This document shows, one piece after another, positions 23,231 through 35,350 of a DNA stretch of 64,000 nucleotides (positions within the stretch are counted from its first letter, which is position 1; every line of letters starts with the position of its first letter). The translations under genes and the position numbers were made by a program. Location: assembly GCA_013339895.1 (NCBI GenBank), contig JABACO010000012.1, positions 4,578,789-4,642,788 on the forward strand. Direction: 5' to 3'. Under the pieces are notes generated by a model. That model was not told the origin of the DNA, searched no databases, and worked only from the letters and a program-made list of their open reading frames with translations. This DNA is from Ephydatia muelleri (lineage: Eukaryota; Porifera; Demospongiae; Spongillida; Spongillidae).

Positions 23231-23640
23231 GCTCTCTCTCAGCTGCTCGATTCATATCATGTGCGATTATACATGCAATTAGCGCGCGTGCGCACAATTA
23301 GCTGTACTCTTGCTCAATAAACATTGTGCATGGACATGATTACCACACATGCACAAAATCGGCCGGACAAGTTGCAAAATGGATCGAAAAATGTCCGATG
23401 TTTAACCATTATCAGACACACTGTGAGTGTGTGCATATGGTGTGTGTGTGTGTGTGTGTGACAAATATGATGTACAGGCTATTTACATAACATTGCAAGT
23501 GTGTATATTTGTACGCTTTGTGAAAACTGAGAAATAAGAACCCAATGTCATTACAAGGGTTACAAACCCAGTCTGAGTGTGTATGTGTGTATGTGAGAGT
23601 GTGTGTGTGTGTGCATGCAGGGTTTCCAATAAGGAGCAAT
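23231..23640. repeat. Intergenic with another TG-linked repeat copy
   Basis: From about 23440 the TG run, the AATATGATGTACAGGC block and the AAATAAGAACCCAATGTCAT block recur. No gene. Confidence 0.65.
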
Positions 23641-23806
23641 AAGTGTTCTGACAAAATGTCAGAACATGAACAATATTGACCAGACATGGTTTAATTGTTC
23701 AGACATGATTCGATGAAGATTTTTACAAATTGCGCTTTACATTTACAATACACAATGTCTAGAATTACAGGTTTGACTTTCAGTCTGAATGCATATCAGT
23801 TAGCAT

Positions 23807-25925
23807 CTACTGCTCAATCCAATCTTCCCAACCATCTAACACAAGTGCATCTTCTTTATTGTCATCAATAATCTCTTCCACTGCAGCTGCATGTGATTCT
23901 GGTGTTTTTCTTGAGTCTTTGACAATATGGTGTGTTTTTGCACTCCACCACAGTTTTACAGCACCACTAGCATCCCAGGCAGACATTTCTGGTGCATCAA
24001 CTGATATTCACATCATTCACTTAGCCTTGTCAACTTTTCAGTTTTTATAATGAGAACATCCTTTCAACTTTACCATTGGACATTGGCAGGCAGAATAGCA
24101 GCTCTACTAGTGCCAGGATGTTTGACCACTTTTTTGCATCAATTGCATTAAACAGTTTCCACCAAAGAAAAGAATCTAGTCCTCTTGAACAAGATTCAAG
24201 TATCTCCTTGCGTAGTCCACCATATCGTCCAATTCCTGTTGCAAGACACTGCAATTGACTTTAGCATGTTCCAATGGAGTTCTAAATCTGGTGCTAATGG
24301 CATCAATTGCACTATATCCAAAGGAAGCATCATCATCCTTTCTCTCCCAACCCATTGGAGCAAGAATTATCAGGGCATGAGTTAGTACTTCCAGACGATC
24401 TTTAAGGCAGGCTTCAATTGCTTTCTACACATTGTTTTTTTTTTTTTTTGAGAGATGTTGTACAGTTATCAAAATTGGTTAGCTGTGCTCCCTGATACGA
24501 TACTCCTCCCTCATCACTCTTTTGGATGGCTCCTATTACCTTCTTAACAGTAAGGAGATCTTCAAAAGCCATATCGCTTACCTTTTCATTGCCTTCTTTG
24601 TTTTCAAGAAGGCATCTATGGCTCCAACTATGGACAATTCATCATTTTGAAGAGCAGCACATAGAATTGCTGCAGGCTTCAGCAGATCATGTAAAAGAGT
24701 GCAACCATAAGGAACTTTAGCATTATGCCATTGCTGCAGATAACCCTTAATTTTTTCCTGTCAGTAGATTTCATTGATGGGTCTTCAGATAGAATGGCTA
24801 GATGGTTGAGATAGGCTCCTAGTCGGTTCACAACTCTCTCTAAAGCAGCCAACTTGTGAGCAATGAATCGAGTACTACATGCTCTAAGAGGCTTTATACC
24901 ACGACTCCTTGGCATTTCTGATGGTTCTAGGCATGCCTTTAACTCAGCCACAATGTCTTCAATTTCTCGGCACTTTTTGGGAGAGTTTTCGTATAAAAAG
25001 TACAGCTTCAACAGCATGTCATCCACCATCGAAATTTTTAGAGCATCTTTTAAAGCAAGCTCTAGGCAATGGGATAGGCACCAAAACACAACAATCCAAG
25101 CCATGGACTCTTCAAGATGCCCTCTTAGTCCTCCAGCAGCAATATTGGCATTTGTTCCATCACAGGCAAATCCTATTATCTTTGTTTCCCAATCAGAAAT
25201 GCCCACATGACTCATGGCATTCTTAAAACACTGGAGCAATCCTTCTGCATAGGCTCGCTTGATTTCCTGAACTGCCAGAAACATGCTTCTCACATGGACT
25301 TTCCTGTCATTGCGATTAGCTTCAAAGGATAACACCAAAAAGAGCTCATTTTCAGTATTCCCAGAGTCAGTACTGCCATTTGCCTGTATGCTGATAAATT
25401 TGGTGTCTGCGGTTTTTTTCAGGATTGACAGCTGATCTTGAGCAATGTAGTGGGAAAATTCAATACACGCTTTGTTGTTTTTTTACCCTTCACCTAGGTC
25501 AACCCTGTGACGTGTTTGAAGCTCACACAGGGACCCCATCTTTAAAAACGATAAGTTCTCTTTGCAAATGAAAAAAGCGATATCAAACTTCCTTTTCACT
25601 CTTGCCATCAAGATTTTGGATCAGCTATATAATCGGTGGACAGTTGCTGGCATTACTCGGCCCCACTTCTTTTTAAAAAGCATCATTGCACGCGCGTGCA
25701 TCTCACTTTTTGCGTGATCTTTAAAACTCGTAGTACGTAGATTAGGTGTTCCATCAATGAACATACTACATAACCCAACCGAGTCTCGTCCATCTTTCAC
25801 GTACTTCAGTCAAAGCGATGTATCCAAATCCTTGTCATTCTCTGCTACCCACTTTTCTACAGTTTTAACCGTCACTGACCACTTTTTTGGTGCTGAAATG
25901 CCATCCTCTATGTCGTCCTCACCTT
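23807..25925 (-). pseudogene. Degenerate hAT transposase (ZNF862 / KIAA1586-like)
   Basis: Reading leftward: a finger-type N-terminus (about 25925-25680) with in-frame stops; FSHYIAQDQLSILKKTA and STDSGNTENELF; a catalytic region with CDGTNANIAAGGLRG and CLSHCLELALKDALK; then VELLFCLPMSNGKVERMFS, the hAT C-terminal dimerisation signature; and a terminal GWEDWIEQ before the stop at 23807. Frameshifts and stops interrupt it, notably near 25620-25790 and 24400-24680, so it is not functional. Terminal inverted repeats were not found. Confidence 0.75.
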
Positions 25926-26044
25926 CCTAACAAGCGCACGCTTTTTTGTCCTGAAATTTTGTCCGAACGTAATAAATGATGTGCGGACGAATGGCTTAAT
26001 TGATCGGAAAATGGCATGTGTCCAAACGTTTTCAGAAACCCTGC

Positions 26045-26252
26045 TGTGTGTGACGAATATGGTGTACAGGCTATTTACAAAACAATGCATGTGTGTACAT
26101 TCATGCACATATACGCTTTGTGAAAACAGTGTGAGAAATAAGAACACAAAATCACTGCAAGTGAGTCTTCTGTGTGTGTGTGTGTGTGTGTGTGTGTACG
26201 CTTTGTGAAAACAGTGTGAGAAATAAGAACCCCAAATCACTGCAAGTGAGTC

Positions 26253-26290
<38 letters not shown>

Positions 26291-26582
26291 ACGTGTGTAC
26301 ATTCGTGTACACGTGTGTACATTCGTGCACATGTATGTTTTGTGAAAACAGTGAGAAATAAGAACGCAAAGTCACTGCAAGTGGTACAGGCTCAGTCTGT
26401 GCGTGTAAGCACGTTTGTGTGTTTGTGTGTGTGTATGTGTCGAATATGGTGTGCAGGTAATGTACATAACAATGCAAGTGTGTACGTTCATGTACAGTGT
26501 ACATGTATGCTTTGTGTGAGAAATAAGAAACCAAAGTCACTGCAAGTGGTACTAGCCCAGTCTGTGTGTGTATGTGTGTGTG
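26045..26582. repeat. TG microsatellites with four to five copies of the linked repeat
   Basis: CTTTGTGAAAACAGTGTGAG, AAATAAGAACNCAAARTCAC and GCAAGTG blocks alternate with (TG)n runs (26171-26198, 26257-26288). Open frames rich in Cys/Val or Thr/His are artefacts. Confidence 0.8.
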
Positions 26583-26979
26583 TACAGTATACGTCAATAA
26601 AAAGTTAACGCAACGTAATTTTCTACGTTCGTAACGCACTACGTACGTAGAAAATTACATTACGTTCGAGCGTAATGTTTTACCTTATAAAGGTAGTACG
26701 TTGCGGAACATATTCGGAACAATGTTTTGGTACAAGTAAACACCATATTTTGCACTGTTCGTGCATTGCGTAACGAACGAAAGCGTGCTTTTTTCATTAC
26801 TTCTCCAATCGTTTTCCATGCAAGCACGCTAAATTTTCATGTACAATTTTGGCACGTGTGGCAAATGGCATAGATATATTGGATCGACTTTTTCATTACT
26901 GACAATCGATCGCACGGTTCTGAAATGCTGAGCTAAGGCAGCGATACCTTGCGCTAAAGGAGTCAGTTTGGATAATGAT

Positions 26980-29179
26980 TCATTAGTCATTGTGCAATTA
27001 CATTCGATTGCCGTAGAGCGTTACCATCTTGTACGCTGGCGCGACGAGGACTTGGTGTCGGTGGTGCCTGATACCAATGTAACCAGATTGAAGGCACTGA
27101 GGCTGATGATGATTGCCTGGTGAAATGGGGGAAGGAGCGTTACAGTGTTGAAATTGTGGCTTCAGGTAAACAAACTGCAGTAACGATCGACCATAACCAT
27201 GAATATTATATTAGGATCGAAGATGGAAATGCAAATGCAGGAAGCTGCATTAGTAAATGAAAAAAGGGAAAAGCCTGTTTGCCCCACAGCTGTCCATGAA
27301 ACGCCCTCTACGAAACGTTAACGCCCTCTACGAAACGTTAGTTGATTTATTGTATAATGATATGCAAGTTCCATTGCTCGTTGCAACAACCAGGAAAAAA
27401 GCTTCCACATCAAGCGAGCAGGAAAAAAAAGGCAAAAGCCTCCAAGCCTAAAGGTAGATAACCATGAATAAGAGCTTAGCAGTGCATGGTCAAATAAAAT
27501 ATCATTTCAGGACGAATCCTCGACTTTGCTGCTTTATGGAATGAATCAGATTCACGTATGGCTTGTAATAGGTATTGCACTTTAGTGCAATGACTATAGT
27601 GCTTTAATTGTTCAGAAGTTGAAGCATCAGCTATCACCTCATCTGTAGTATCTGCTACAAATCCATGTAAGATTTTGTGCCATCTGGTCATAGTAATGAC
27701 TCTGAATTTTTATTTTAGCTGAACCATCATCTTCGTCTGGACCGATATCTTTGTCCAGCCCACTCACTCTATGTCACTTTATGTGACCAATGTAAGCCTC
27801 GTGCTATCTATGTCTTGGACACCATAGAACTTCTAATTCTTCAGCAGCACCACTCTCCGTTCCCATAAATGTACCATCTCCTGTGCCAGTTGAGCCAACA
27901 CCATTGCCACAGTCTTCGCTAGCCCAAAGTCACCAATGTAAGGGATTGGTGTTCCTTGTAAATTTGGTTGCTAGTATTTAACATCTGACCGTTTCAGCTG
28001 AACCAGTAGGAGTACCTTCTCCATCGGAAGGGCTGGATCATTTTCTTTTTCAATGTCGCCGCCACCTCTTTCTCCACCATTGCCACCATTTTATCCGCTG
28101 ACACCTTTGCCACAATCAGATGTATCCTAAGTGGTTGAAGCAGGTAACAGAATTAGGTCATATGAGATTTTTTGGTTTTACTCTGACTCCTCATCACTCA
28201 GTGCAAAAGATGGAGGCTGGTATTTTTGCCGGCATAACAACCTGAAGGCGGCACTGCTAGGCAAGCTGGATGCATTGCTAGACCATCTTGGTCAGCTAGT
28301 ATACCTGGGAAGATAGTGCATCACCAGTGCCCAGGATATCTCCTGCAGCTGACCAAGAGGCATCAACACTTGCATTCCAGCAGCTACCATCAATGCCTCC
28401 GCCCCATCAATCCTCGCCACCATCAATGCCTCAGCCACCATCAATGCCTCAGCCACCATCAATGCCTCAGCCACCATCAATGCCTCCAGCCACCATCAAT
28501 GCCTCAGCCACCATCAATGCCTCAGCCACCATCAATGCCTCAGCCACCATCAATGCCTCAGCCACCATCAATGCCTCAGCCACCATCAATGCCTCAGCCA
28601 CATCAATGCCTCAGCCACCATCAATGCCTCAGCCACCATCAATGCCTCAGCCACCATCAATGCCTCAGCCACCATCAATGCCTCAGCCACCATCAATGCC
28701 TCAGCCACCATCAATGCCTCAGCCACCATCAATGCCTCAGCCACCATCAATGCCTCAGCCACCATCAATGCCTCAGCCACCACCACTGAGCATGCACCTC
28801 ACATGGCAACTCGCCCAGATGTCTGCCAATTCGGGAGAGCCAGAACCACCTGCCCTCCAGTGAGATTGAAAACAGCCACCTTAGGCCTCCCGAATTGACA
28901 GTTCAACTGCATCACAATCTCACAGCTGAGAGCAAGATACACACCCTTGCTCTCAAATTGGCAACCGAATCATTTTTTGGAATACATGTCATGGCTCGCT
29001 GCAAGTGGGGATGTGCAGCATACAAGGGGTTACCGATTAATGAATTGAATAGTTTAAAACAATTTTTAGTTAGTAAATTAGTTAAATATTGGAGTGCGCC
29101 GTACGACTTTGAACCTGTATGGAGTAGGTGTGTAGATAGTATAGGTCACGGATGCACTAGCGCTAGAAAATTTACTTGA
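26980..29179 (+). pseudogene. BEN-domain-like gene remnant
   Basis: An upstream segment reads YHLVRWRDEDLVSVVPDT and CLVKWGKERYSVEIVASGK (about 27020-27164) and stops at a GTAAAC donor. Middle segments are Pro/Ser-rich, including about 20 PPSMPQ repeats. The last frame (28895-29179) contains SFFGIHVMARC, KGLPINELNSLKQFL and PVWSRCVDSIGHGC, the pattern of a BEN domain, a DNA-binding fold of nuclear proteins. Frame changes between the repeat segment (stop at 28861) and the BEN part suggest decay, although unrecognised introns could explain it. The BEN assignment is by eye. Confidence 0.45.
28385..28783. repeat. 18-bp minisatellite, about 21 copies
   Basis: The unit CCACCATCAATGCCTCAG encodes PPSMPQ in one frame, HHQCLS or TINASA in the others. 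Units with 1-bp changes occur at about 28486 and 28598, so the reading frame switches inside the array. Confidence 0.9.
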
Positions 29180-29204
29180 ACTTGTTATGTGTATCTGTCT
29201 GTTT

Positions 29205-29785
29205 CATACTCCCCAGTGTGGACAAATTAGAGTGCAAAGCGGGGATACATCACCCAGCCGATAAGGGGTGCCAGTGTGGACTAATTCGAGTGGGGATACA
29301 TTACTTGAGCCGATAAGGGTTGCCAGTGTGAACTAATTAGAGTGCAAAGCGGGGATACATTACTTGAGCCGATAAGGGGTGCCAGTGTGGACTAATTAGA
29401 GTGCAAAGCGGGGATACATTACTTGAGCCGATAAGATGTGCCAGTGTGGACTAATTAGAGTGCAAAGCGGGGATACATTACTTGAGCCGATAAGGGGTGC
29501 CAGTGTGGACTAATTAGAGTGCAAAGCGGGGATACATTACTTGAGCCGCTAAGGGGTGCCAGTGTGGACTAATTAGAGTGCAAAGCGGGGATACATTACT
29601 TGAGCCAATAAGGGGTGCCAGTGTGGACTAATTAGAGTGCAAAGCGGGGATACATTACTTGAGCCGCTAAGGGGTGCCAGTGTGGACTAATTAGAGTGCA
29701 AAGCGGGGATACATTACTTGAGCCAATAAGGGGTGCCAGTGTGGACTAATTAGAGTGCAAAGCGGGGATACGTTACTAAACTGCA
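29205..29785. repeat. 59-bp minisatellite, about 9-10 copies
   Basis: Units contain GTGCCAGTGTGGACTAATTA, GAGTGCAAAGCGGGGATACA and TTACTTGAGCCGATAAGGG. Copies are nearly identical, so the array is young. First and last units are partial or diverged. Confidence 0.92.
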
Positions 29786-30065
29786 AACAGGGTATGGGTG
29801 TGGTCAGTGAGTGAGAAGTTGTGATGAGGTGTAGGTGAGATGTACAGCTGCTTAGAGGTTTACTTGTTTACATGAAAACAAATATGTTGAATTTCTGACA
29901 TAAGGACCCTCTTTCATTTATGTGCTTGTATATGAAGGTAACAAGAAATAATAAAATTGCTTTACAAACTGAAGTTCAAGCACTCAATAACCAGTAGCAT
30001 CACCCTTCAGTTCTATAGGTTTAGGGATTGCTTTTTTTAAGTGTCCTATGTTTTAGCACACATAG
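29786..30065. other. Intergenic inside the Tc1 unit
   Basis: No gene or repeat recognised, apart from a duplicated GATGGTGTCACTGTCTGCC at 30065-30110 that overlaps the transposase end. Confidence 0.4.
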
Positions 30066-30071
30066 ATGGTG

Positions 30072-31080
30072 TCACTGTCTGCCAAAAAGCGATGGTGTCA
30101 CTGTCTGCCAAAAAGCCTTGATCCCTCTAATAAGTTCATCCTTGTTTTTAGGCTTCACTTCTCTCCATATATACTCCTTCAATTCATGCCATAGGTTTTC
30201 AATAGGATTGAGGTCAGGTGATTCAGCAGGGGTCCTCCACCAGTTTACTTGCTTCTCCTTCAAAAACTGCTGTACAAACTTAGGTGTGTGCTTTGGATCG
30301 TTATCAGCCATGAAATGATGCGAGGTTGGAAATCTACGAGCTAGGAACGGCAGCAAGGTCGTCTCCAAGATGTTAACATAGAGCGGAGAATCCATAATCC
30401 CGTCAAATATGCACAGTTTAGCTGGTCCTTTCAAGCTGATTGCCCCCTAAACGTGTACTTTGACAGGATGTTTTGGTCTGTAACAATAAGTGGTTAAAAT
30501 TGTATTAACCATTGCGTTCAGTAACTCATTACCTCGGCTTTGGTTTAGGCGGTTGCCCAATCTTTCGACAGCGGTGAGTTTCTAACTGAATAGAAGACTC
30601 ATCTGTCCATGTAACGTCGGAGAAGTTGTCCTGCTGATGTTCCTGGCACCATTCAAAGCGTTTGACCTTGTTGCCTTCCCTATCGAACCAGACACATTTT
30701 CGCTATATATGTACCTGAAGCTAAATTTGTACCTGATGATTTGGCAATAAGCGCTGCCCCTGGGCTTCTCCGCGCATGCAAAATGGTGCGAAGCGAAAGT
30801 TTATGACCTATGAAAACTTGAACTAGTATAACTCCATCGATGATTAATCCAAATAATACGCACCTTTGTGTGCCAGAAGCGCGCGAAGCTGAACAGTGGT
30901 CGTTTTATCGTCAAGCTGCATTTGTGCCTCCACGATCCTCTTCACCTCATCAGTAATCTTTGAAGGTCTACCAGATCCACGGCGGCGCTCCAAGGTTCCA
31001 CATTTTTCAAACCTTTTTAGGCAGCTGCTAAAGCAAGAGTACATATCCGCCACACGCATTGCGTCAGACAACCCTGCCAC
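30072..31080 (-). pseudogene. Tc1-type DD34E transposase, one nonsense change
   Basis: Helix-turn-helix region with GSGRPSKITDEVKRIVE; catalytic Asp in TWTDESSIQLE; second Asp in ADNDPKHT; Glu in LNPIENLW, spaced as expected for DD34E. A 60-nt GT...AG intron lies about 30472-30532. In the segment that normally reads VHVWGAIS the Trp codon is TAG (near 30450), a premature stop, and the stretch 30690-30850 joining the helix-turn-helix half to the catalytic half is not clearly open. The product would cut and paste the element at TA sites; this copy is probably dead. Confidence 0.75.
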
Positions 31081-31384
31081 TGTTTGGTTTGTAGCGATGG
31101 TGTTTACGGACTACGTGAAGCAAAGGATTTTATTTTATCATCAGCAGGGGCGTAAGAGTAGAAACATTTGTTGGGGGAAGGGTTGACGTTAGCCATGTAG
31201 GTATTTATCGATATGTTTTTGTGTTACGCATTGCCATAAGGTAACGCATTTTTCTACTGCAACTTTCTATTTACGTAATTTATTACCTAATGAAGGTATT
31301 GCGTTGCGAAGGTAGAGTAGTACGTAGCGTTAACTTTTTATTGACGCATACTGTACATCAGTGAACATAAACTGGGTCGACAAG

Positions 31385-31670
31385 GCTGAGAAACGTTACT
31401 ACTAGTGTTTACACATCATACATGCACATAATTTATGAACCCTAACAGTGAGGTCCAATACCATAGATCATGCTATGACATACCTTTTTGCGGTAGTTTT
31501 GTTGGTAGTTCTATGACTCCTACAGTACCGCATCCTCTTTGGAGCTTGCTTTACGTCTGTACAAGTCTGATATCACATTTGTTTAACAAAAACAGGGTCC
31601 TTTTAGATGCCAAAATGGCAGCTGAATTGTCTTCTGCTTTTTTAGCAGCACAATTCTTCTCAAGATCTAG
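31385..31670. repeat. Uninterrupted paralog of the copy A insertion site
   Basis: It aligns with 6290-6361 plus 10827-11075 across the junction. Here CATAGATCATGCTATGACAT (about 31462-31481) carries a single GCTA (31472-31475), where copy A is flanked by two. The stretch 31670-31800 contains a short internal duplication (GGTGTTCTCCTCAA versus GGTTCTCCTCAA). No gene assigned to 31356-32300. Confidence 0.7.
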
Positions 31671-32315
31671 CAACATGGTTCTCCTCAACGTTGCACTGAT
31701 TGAGCTTCCCTTTAGCAACATGATGTCACACTGATTTAGCTCTGTTAACAACATGGTGTTCTCCTCAATCTCACACTGATATAGCTTGTGACACTACAAG
31801 CCATCTGTGCCGCAATTTGACTTGCGTTTGGCAGTGAGAAGTGTGGGTGTTGCGTCGTTATGATAATTGAAAGCCACAAGTTTGACGTTTCTGAGTAATT
31901 TAGTGTGTTTTGTGTGAACTGATCTACTCTCATCATGCAGTGCAATGTTTTAAACAGTTAATTGCAATAAGTACATTGATAATAGCGATTATTGAAGACT
32001 TGTAGTATCTGTGGTTCATATTGAAGAGAATAAAGTCTACGATGTGCATGTATTTAGTGATCGTTGAAATTAGAATTATGCTGCTTGTACACTTTAGTTG
32101 TTTTTTTAACCATAGTGATCAGTCTTAAGTCTTCATTTAAGTATGCAGTCTGTTGCTGAAGCTCTATGCAAAAACAAAAGGATTGCATGCAAAATGTGCA
32201 GAAGCATGAAAATAACTAATTGGTTGGTGGGTGTCTTTACTTCTATGAAACTTATGCACATTTGTTGCTCATACTTAAACAACAGCATGACTCACAATTA
32301 GTGTTTGTTCAACAG

Positions 32316-34595
32316 ATGTCAAAAAGAAGTGGCTCATCAACAGCACCATCATCAAAGAGCAAAGGAAAATCATCAGGATTAACCGTATCAGACTCCATTT
32401 GGAAACAAAAGCTCTTTGATTGTAATTGGGATCCATACCCCCTGCCTACTGAGAAGTATAATCTGGGAGATCTTATTACAGGGGAATGGAAATGGAAGAG
32501 GGATTCTGAAACACTGTGCTCTTGGATAATAGACAGCTACAATGCATCACTAGCACCCGAAGATGCAGTACTAGAATTATCTTCTTTTGACGATCATCGC
32601 TACAAGTCTGTTAATGAACAGATTATTGATTATGTTGAAGGTGTTACCTATTACTTGCTTGATCGACAGTCATATTCTCCACTTCAAGACTTAAGGCCTT
32701 TAACATCTTCTGTAACAATATACCCCGATGTTGGTATTGTGTACAAACCTTTCATTGTATTACACTGTGAAATAAATTCTTCTTCGATGAGTAATACTGT
32801 TGCAAAACTAGCAGCAAACCTTACTGATGAACTGCGTTTTGAACGACACTATGATCCAAATATAACAAAGATTGTAGGCTTTGCCTTTCCCAAGAGTTCT
32901 TCAAAGGATTATGTCTGTAAAGTTACAGTGGAATTTAGGAATCTAACTTTCCGTGTTACCTGTAGGGCATTTGAATTACATGACCCTGCCATTACATTTG
33001 AAGTGAATCAAGCAATTAAGGACCACTTGAAGTTAGCTACAGATCTTTGTAATAAAGAAATGAAATCCTATACTTTGCTTCCTTATTCTGAGACCGATAT
33101 TGAGTTGCTTCGCAAAAGTATTGCTGCAATGGGGCAGGAGCTTGAAGGGTCATTGAAGCAAGTGGACTCGCAATACTCTGTTGTGTTTCATGACGATATG
33201 AACTATTACAAATACTCACCTGATGTTTTTGAACAAACATCTGTATCGGATTTTTTGGGACAATCCAGTGATCGCTTAGTTTTCCCTCGGATTAAGTTGG
33301 GTGTCAAAAGAGATGGAGCAACACGACTTCCTTTTTTTGTTTTTCCTAAACAAATGTTTCAATTGACATCCTTACATATCTCTCAGTTGAAATCTTGCCT
33401 CTTTGACTTAGCAAGTGGCATTAAAGCTGCACTGGAGGAACTGCATGACATGTACGAGTATGCACATCTTGATGTACGGCTGGCAAATGTGTGTTTTGAT
33501 GGTAAATATGTGAAATTAATTGATTTTGATCGTTGTCATGAGATCAGTGTAAAGGATGTAGCAAGCGAGTACAATGGCCATTATATGTATGAATACAGTG
33601 GCACACTTGATGTGACAAAGCGAAGCGTTTCGCTTCTGGATTGGAAACAGTTGGGTCTGCTGATCTATTCCATATTGAATCGCTCTGAGAAGGATGCTGA
33701 CCTGACATCTGCAGACTTCAGTACAATGGAAGAGAACACGGAATCATTGATTTATAGTCTGGTGTTTAATCACACATGGCATGACGAATATGCCAACAAT
33801 GACCTTTGTCATGTCAAATCAGTTCACGACTGTTTTCAGGAGCCACCATCAACAACAGCTCATGATGTTCACGGTAGGCACAGGCTGCACACATATTATT
33901 CGCATGAAAAAGTTACGTTTCGTTTTAGTACTACAATTGTTTCATGACTCTGTTTATTTTTTTAACTGGAGTGTAGGATGACATCTGGCAGATGTACAAA
34001 TTTCACATACCCAGTTTTACTAGTCTTAGAAGCGTGCACACCTGAACATGTATGATGATGACACTTCCATTGCTAATCTTATAATAGCAGAAGGCGGGCA
34101 TACAAATTAATATTAGGGCTTGGGGGGGGGGGGGGGGGGGGGTTATATAGTCACAGCCGCTATTATGATGTATTTATTCTGCATCACAGTGTTTTGCATC
34201 ATAGAGACATGGATGCATTACTTGATGAGCTAATGATTTGATTATGGCATCATTCACATTGTATGATTATCATCGTGTCTTCTTAATACCACTGTCTCCT
34301 ATTCACTATGTAAATTCTTCTCTTGAAAGTACAAACTGTAGAAAGGAAGATATTTATATAAATTGTGTATTTAGTACACATTTATTTTTCTTGTTAAGCC
34401 TTGGAACAAGGATACCAGTCAAACACACATTGCACTGATGAAGATTATGGGCCACCCCAGAAGAAGAGAAAAGGTGTGTTTTGTCATGTGGAATCTGTCA
34501 GCGTTAATTGCTATTCCTTTTCAAACATGATTGATGTTACTATTATATCTGTTTGTCCTGAATTGTCAAGGCCTAACTATTTTCTGCACTTATAA
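32316..34595 (+). CDS. Protein-kinase-like protein
   Basis: The chosen start is ATG 32316 (MSKRSGSS), after a low-complexity upstream frame; a splice acceptor at 32315 is possible instead. Exon 1 runs to about 33873 (519 codons). Near its end HLDVRLANVCFDGKYVKL is followed by IDFDRCHE: a kinase-type catalytic loop (H-x-D-x-R-x-x-N) and a DFD in place of DFG. No glycine loop is obvious, and the first 350 residues have no recognised domain. Splicing to 34399 keeps frame and adds QKKRK, a nuclear-localisation-like cluster; a donor at 34473 may lead to more exons, otherwise the frame stops at 34595. It could be an active divergent kinase or a pseudokinase; the Asp and Asn residues favour metal binding. 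This is the best host-gene candidate here. Confidence 0.55.
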
Positions 34596-35350
34596 TAGCG
34601 TATCAAAGTTGTGCTACGTAGTTAATTCATTAAAAGTACTATGGCACATTTAACCTCTTTATCACTGCACTTCTGGACTGAACCCATTGGCCTAGATCTG
34701 GGGGAGACGTAACTAGCACACATGCTCGGCATGAGTTTTGCGGGTGTGGTGATATGGCACCACCCACTTGCACTGTGCCATATCCCGCCCAGAATTCGCA
34801 TCCTCCTTATAAGGACAATGGAAGAACAAGCAGCTGAACACTACGAATGTGCACACCTAAGCCATTCGCATACGCACTATAGCCAATCATTCTCCCTCAT
34901 GTGATTTTTTTATCGTCAGTAGCGGGTTAACTCATAAGTACCTTAAACTGTATTTGATAAGTCTGCGTGTTATTTGCGTGGTAGTGCAACACAGCATAGC
35001 CATCAAATGTTGCTAGAAAATTGAACACTTTGTTTTCTATGCCTAGTGGGTAACAGACAATGCATAACTTTCATGCTTGTACATCAAGGAGTAGTGGAAG
35101 CAAGAAGTAACTTGATGTTGGTTGAATAATACATGAACTGTAGATGAGTGGTGTACTAAACTTGCACCATTTGCTCATTCAAATAGCAGCCAGTTTGATT
35201 GTGTATTTTAAAAAGTTGCAATCACTTGTAATTGACTGTTTGCATTAGATGTCACTCCAAATGTAGACCTATTTTTAATTATTATAAGTAATAAAACATT
35301 TTTAGTGTGTATCATCAACATCATTATTATAATATACCCCAGGCTCATCC
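34596..35350. other. Intergenic
   Basis: No gene recognised. ATATGGCACCACCCAC... TGCACTGTGCCATATC (about 34752-34788) is a small imperfect inverted repeat. GGCTCATCC at 35342-35350 is the left target duplication of the next element. Confidence 0.45.

Larger units (their letters stand above)
26585..31353. mobile_element. Long Tc1/mariner unit with internal cargo
   Basis: The ends CAGTATACGTCAATAAAAAG (26585) and the inverse of CAGTATGCGTCAATAAAAAG (ending 31353) match over about 33 bp, allowing mismatches, and are flanked by TA (26583-26584 and 31354-31355). A Tc1-type transposase lies near the right end. At 4.77 kb it is several times longer than a usual Tc1 element. The extra space holds a BEN-like gene remnant and two minisatellites. 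It may be one element that captured DNA, or two copies that trapped intervening DNA. Confidence 0.65.

Noticed and set aside
29205..29785. CRISPR array
   Set aside because: The 59-bp units are contiguous with no unique spacers, and the sequence is eukaryotic.
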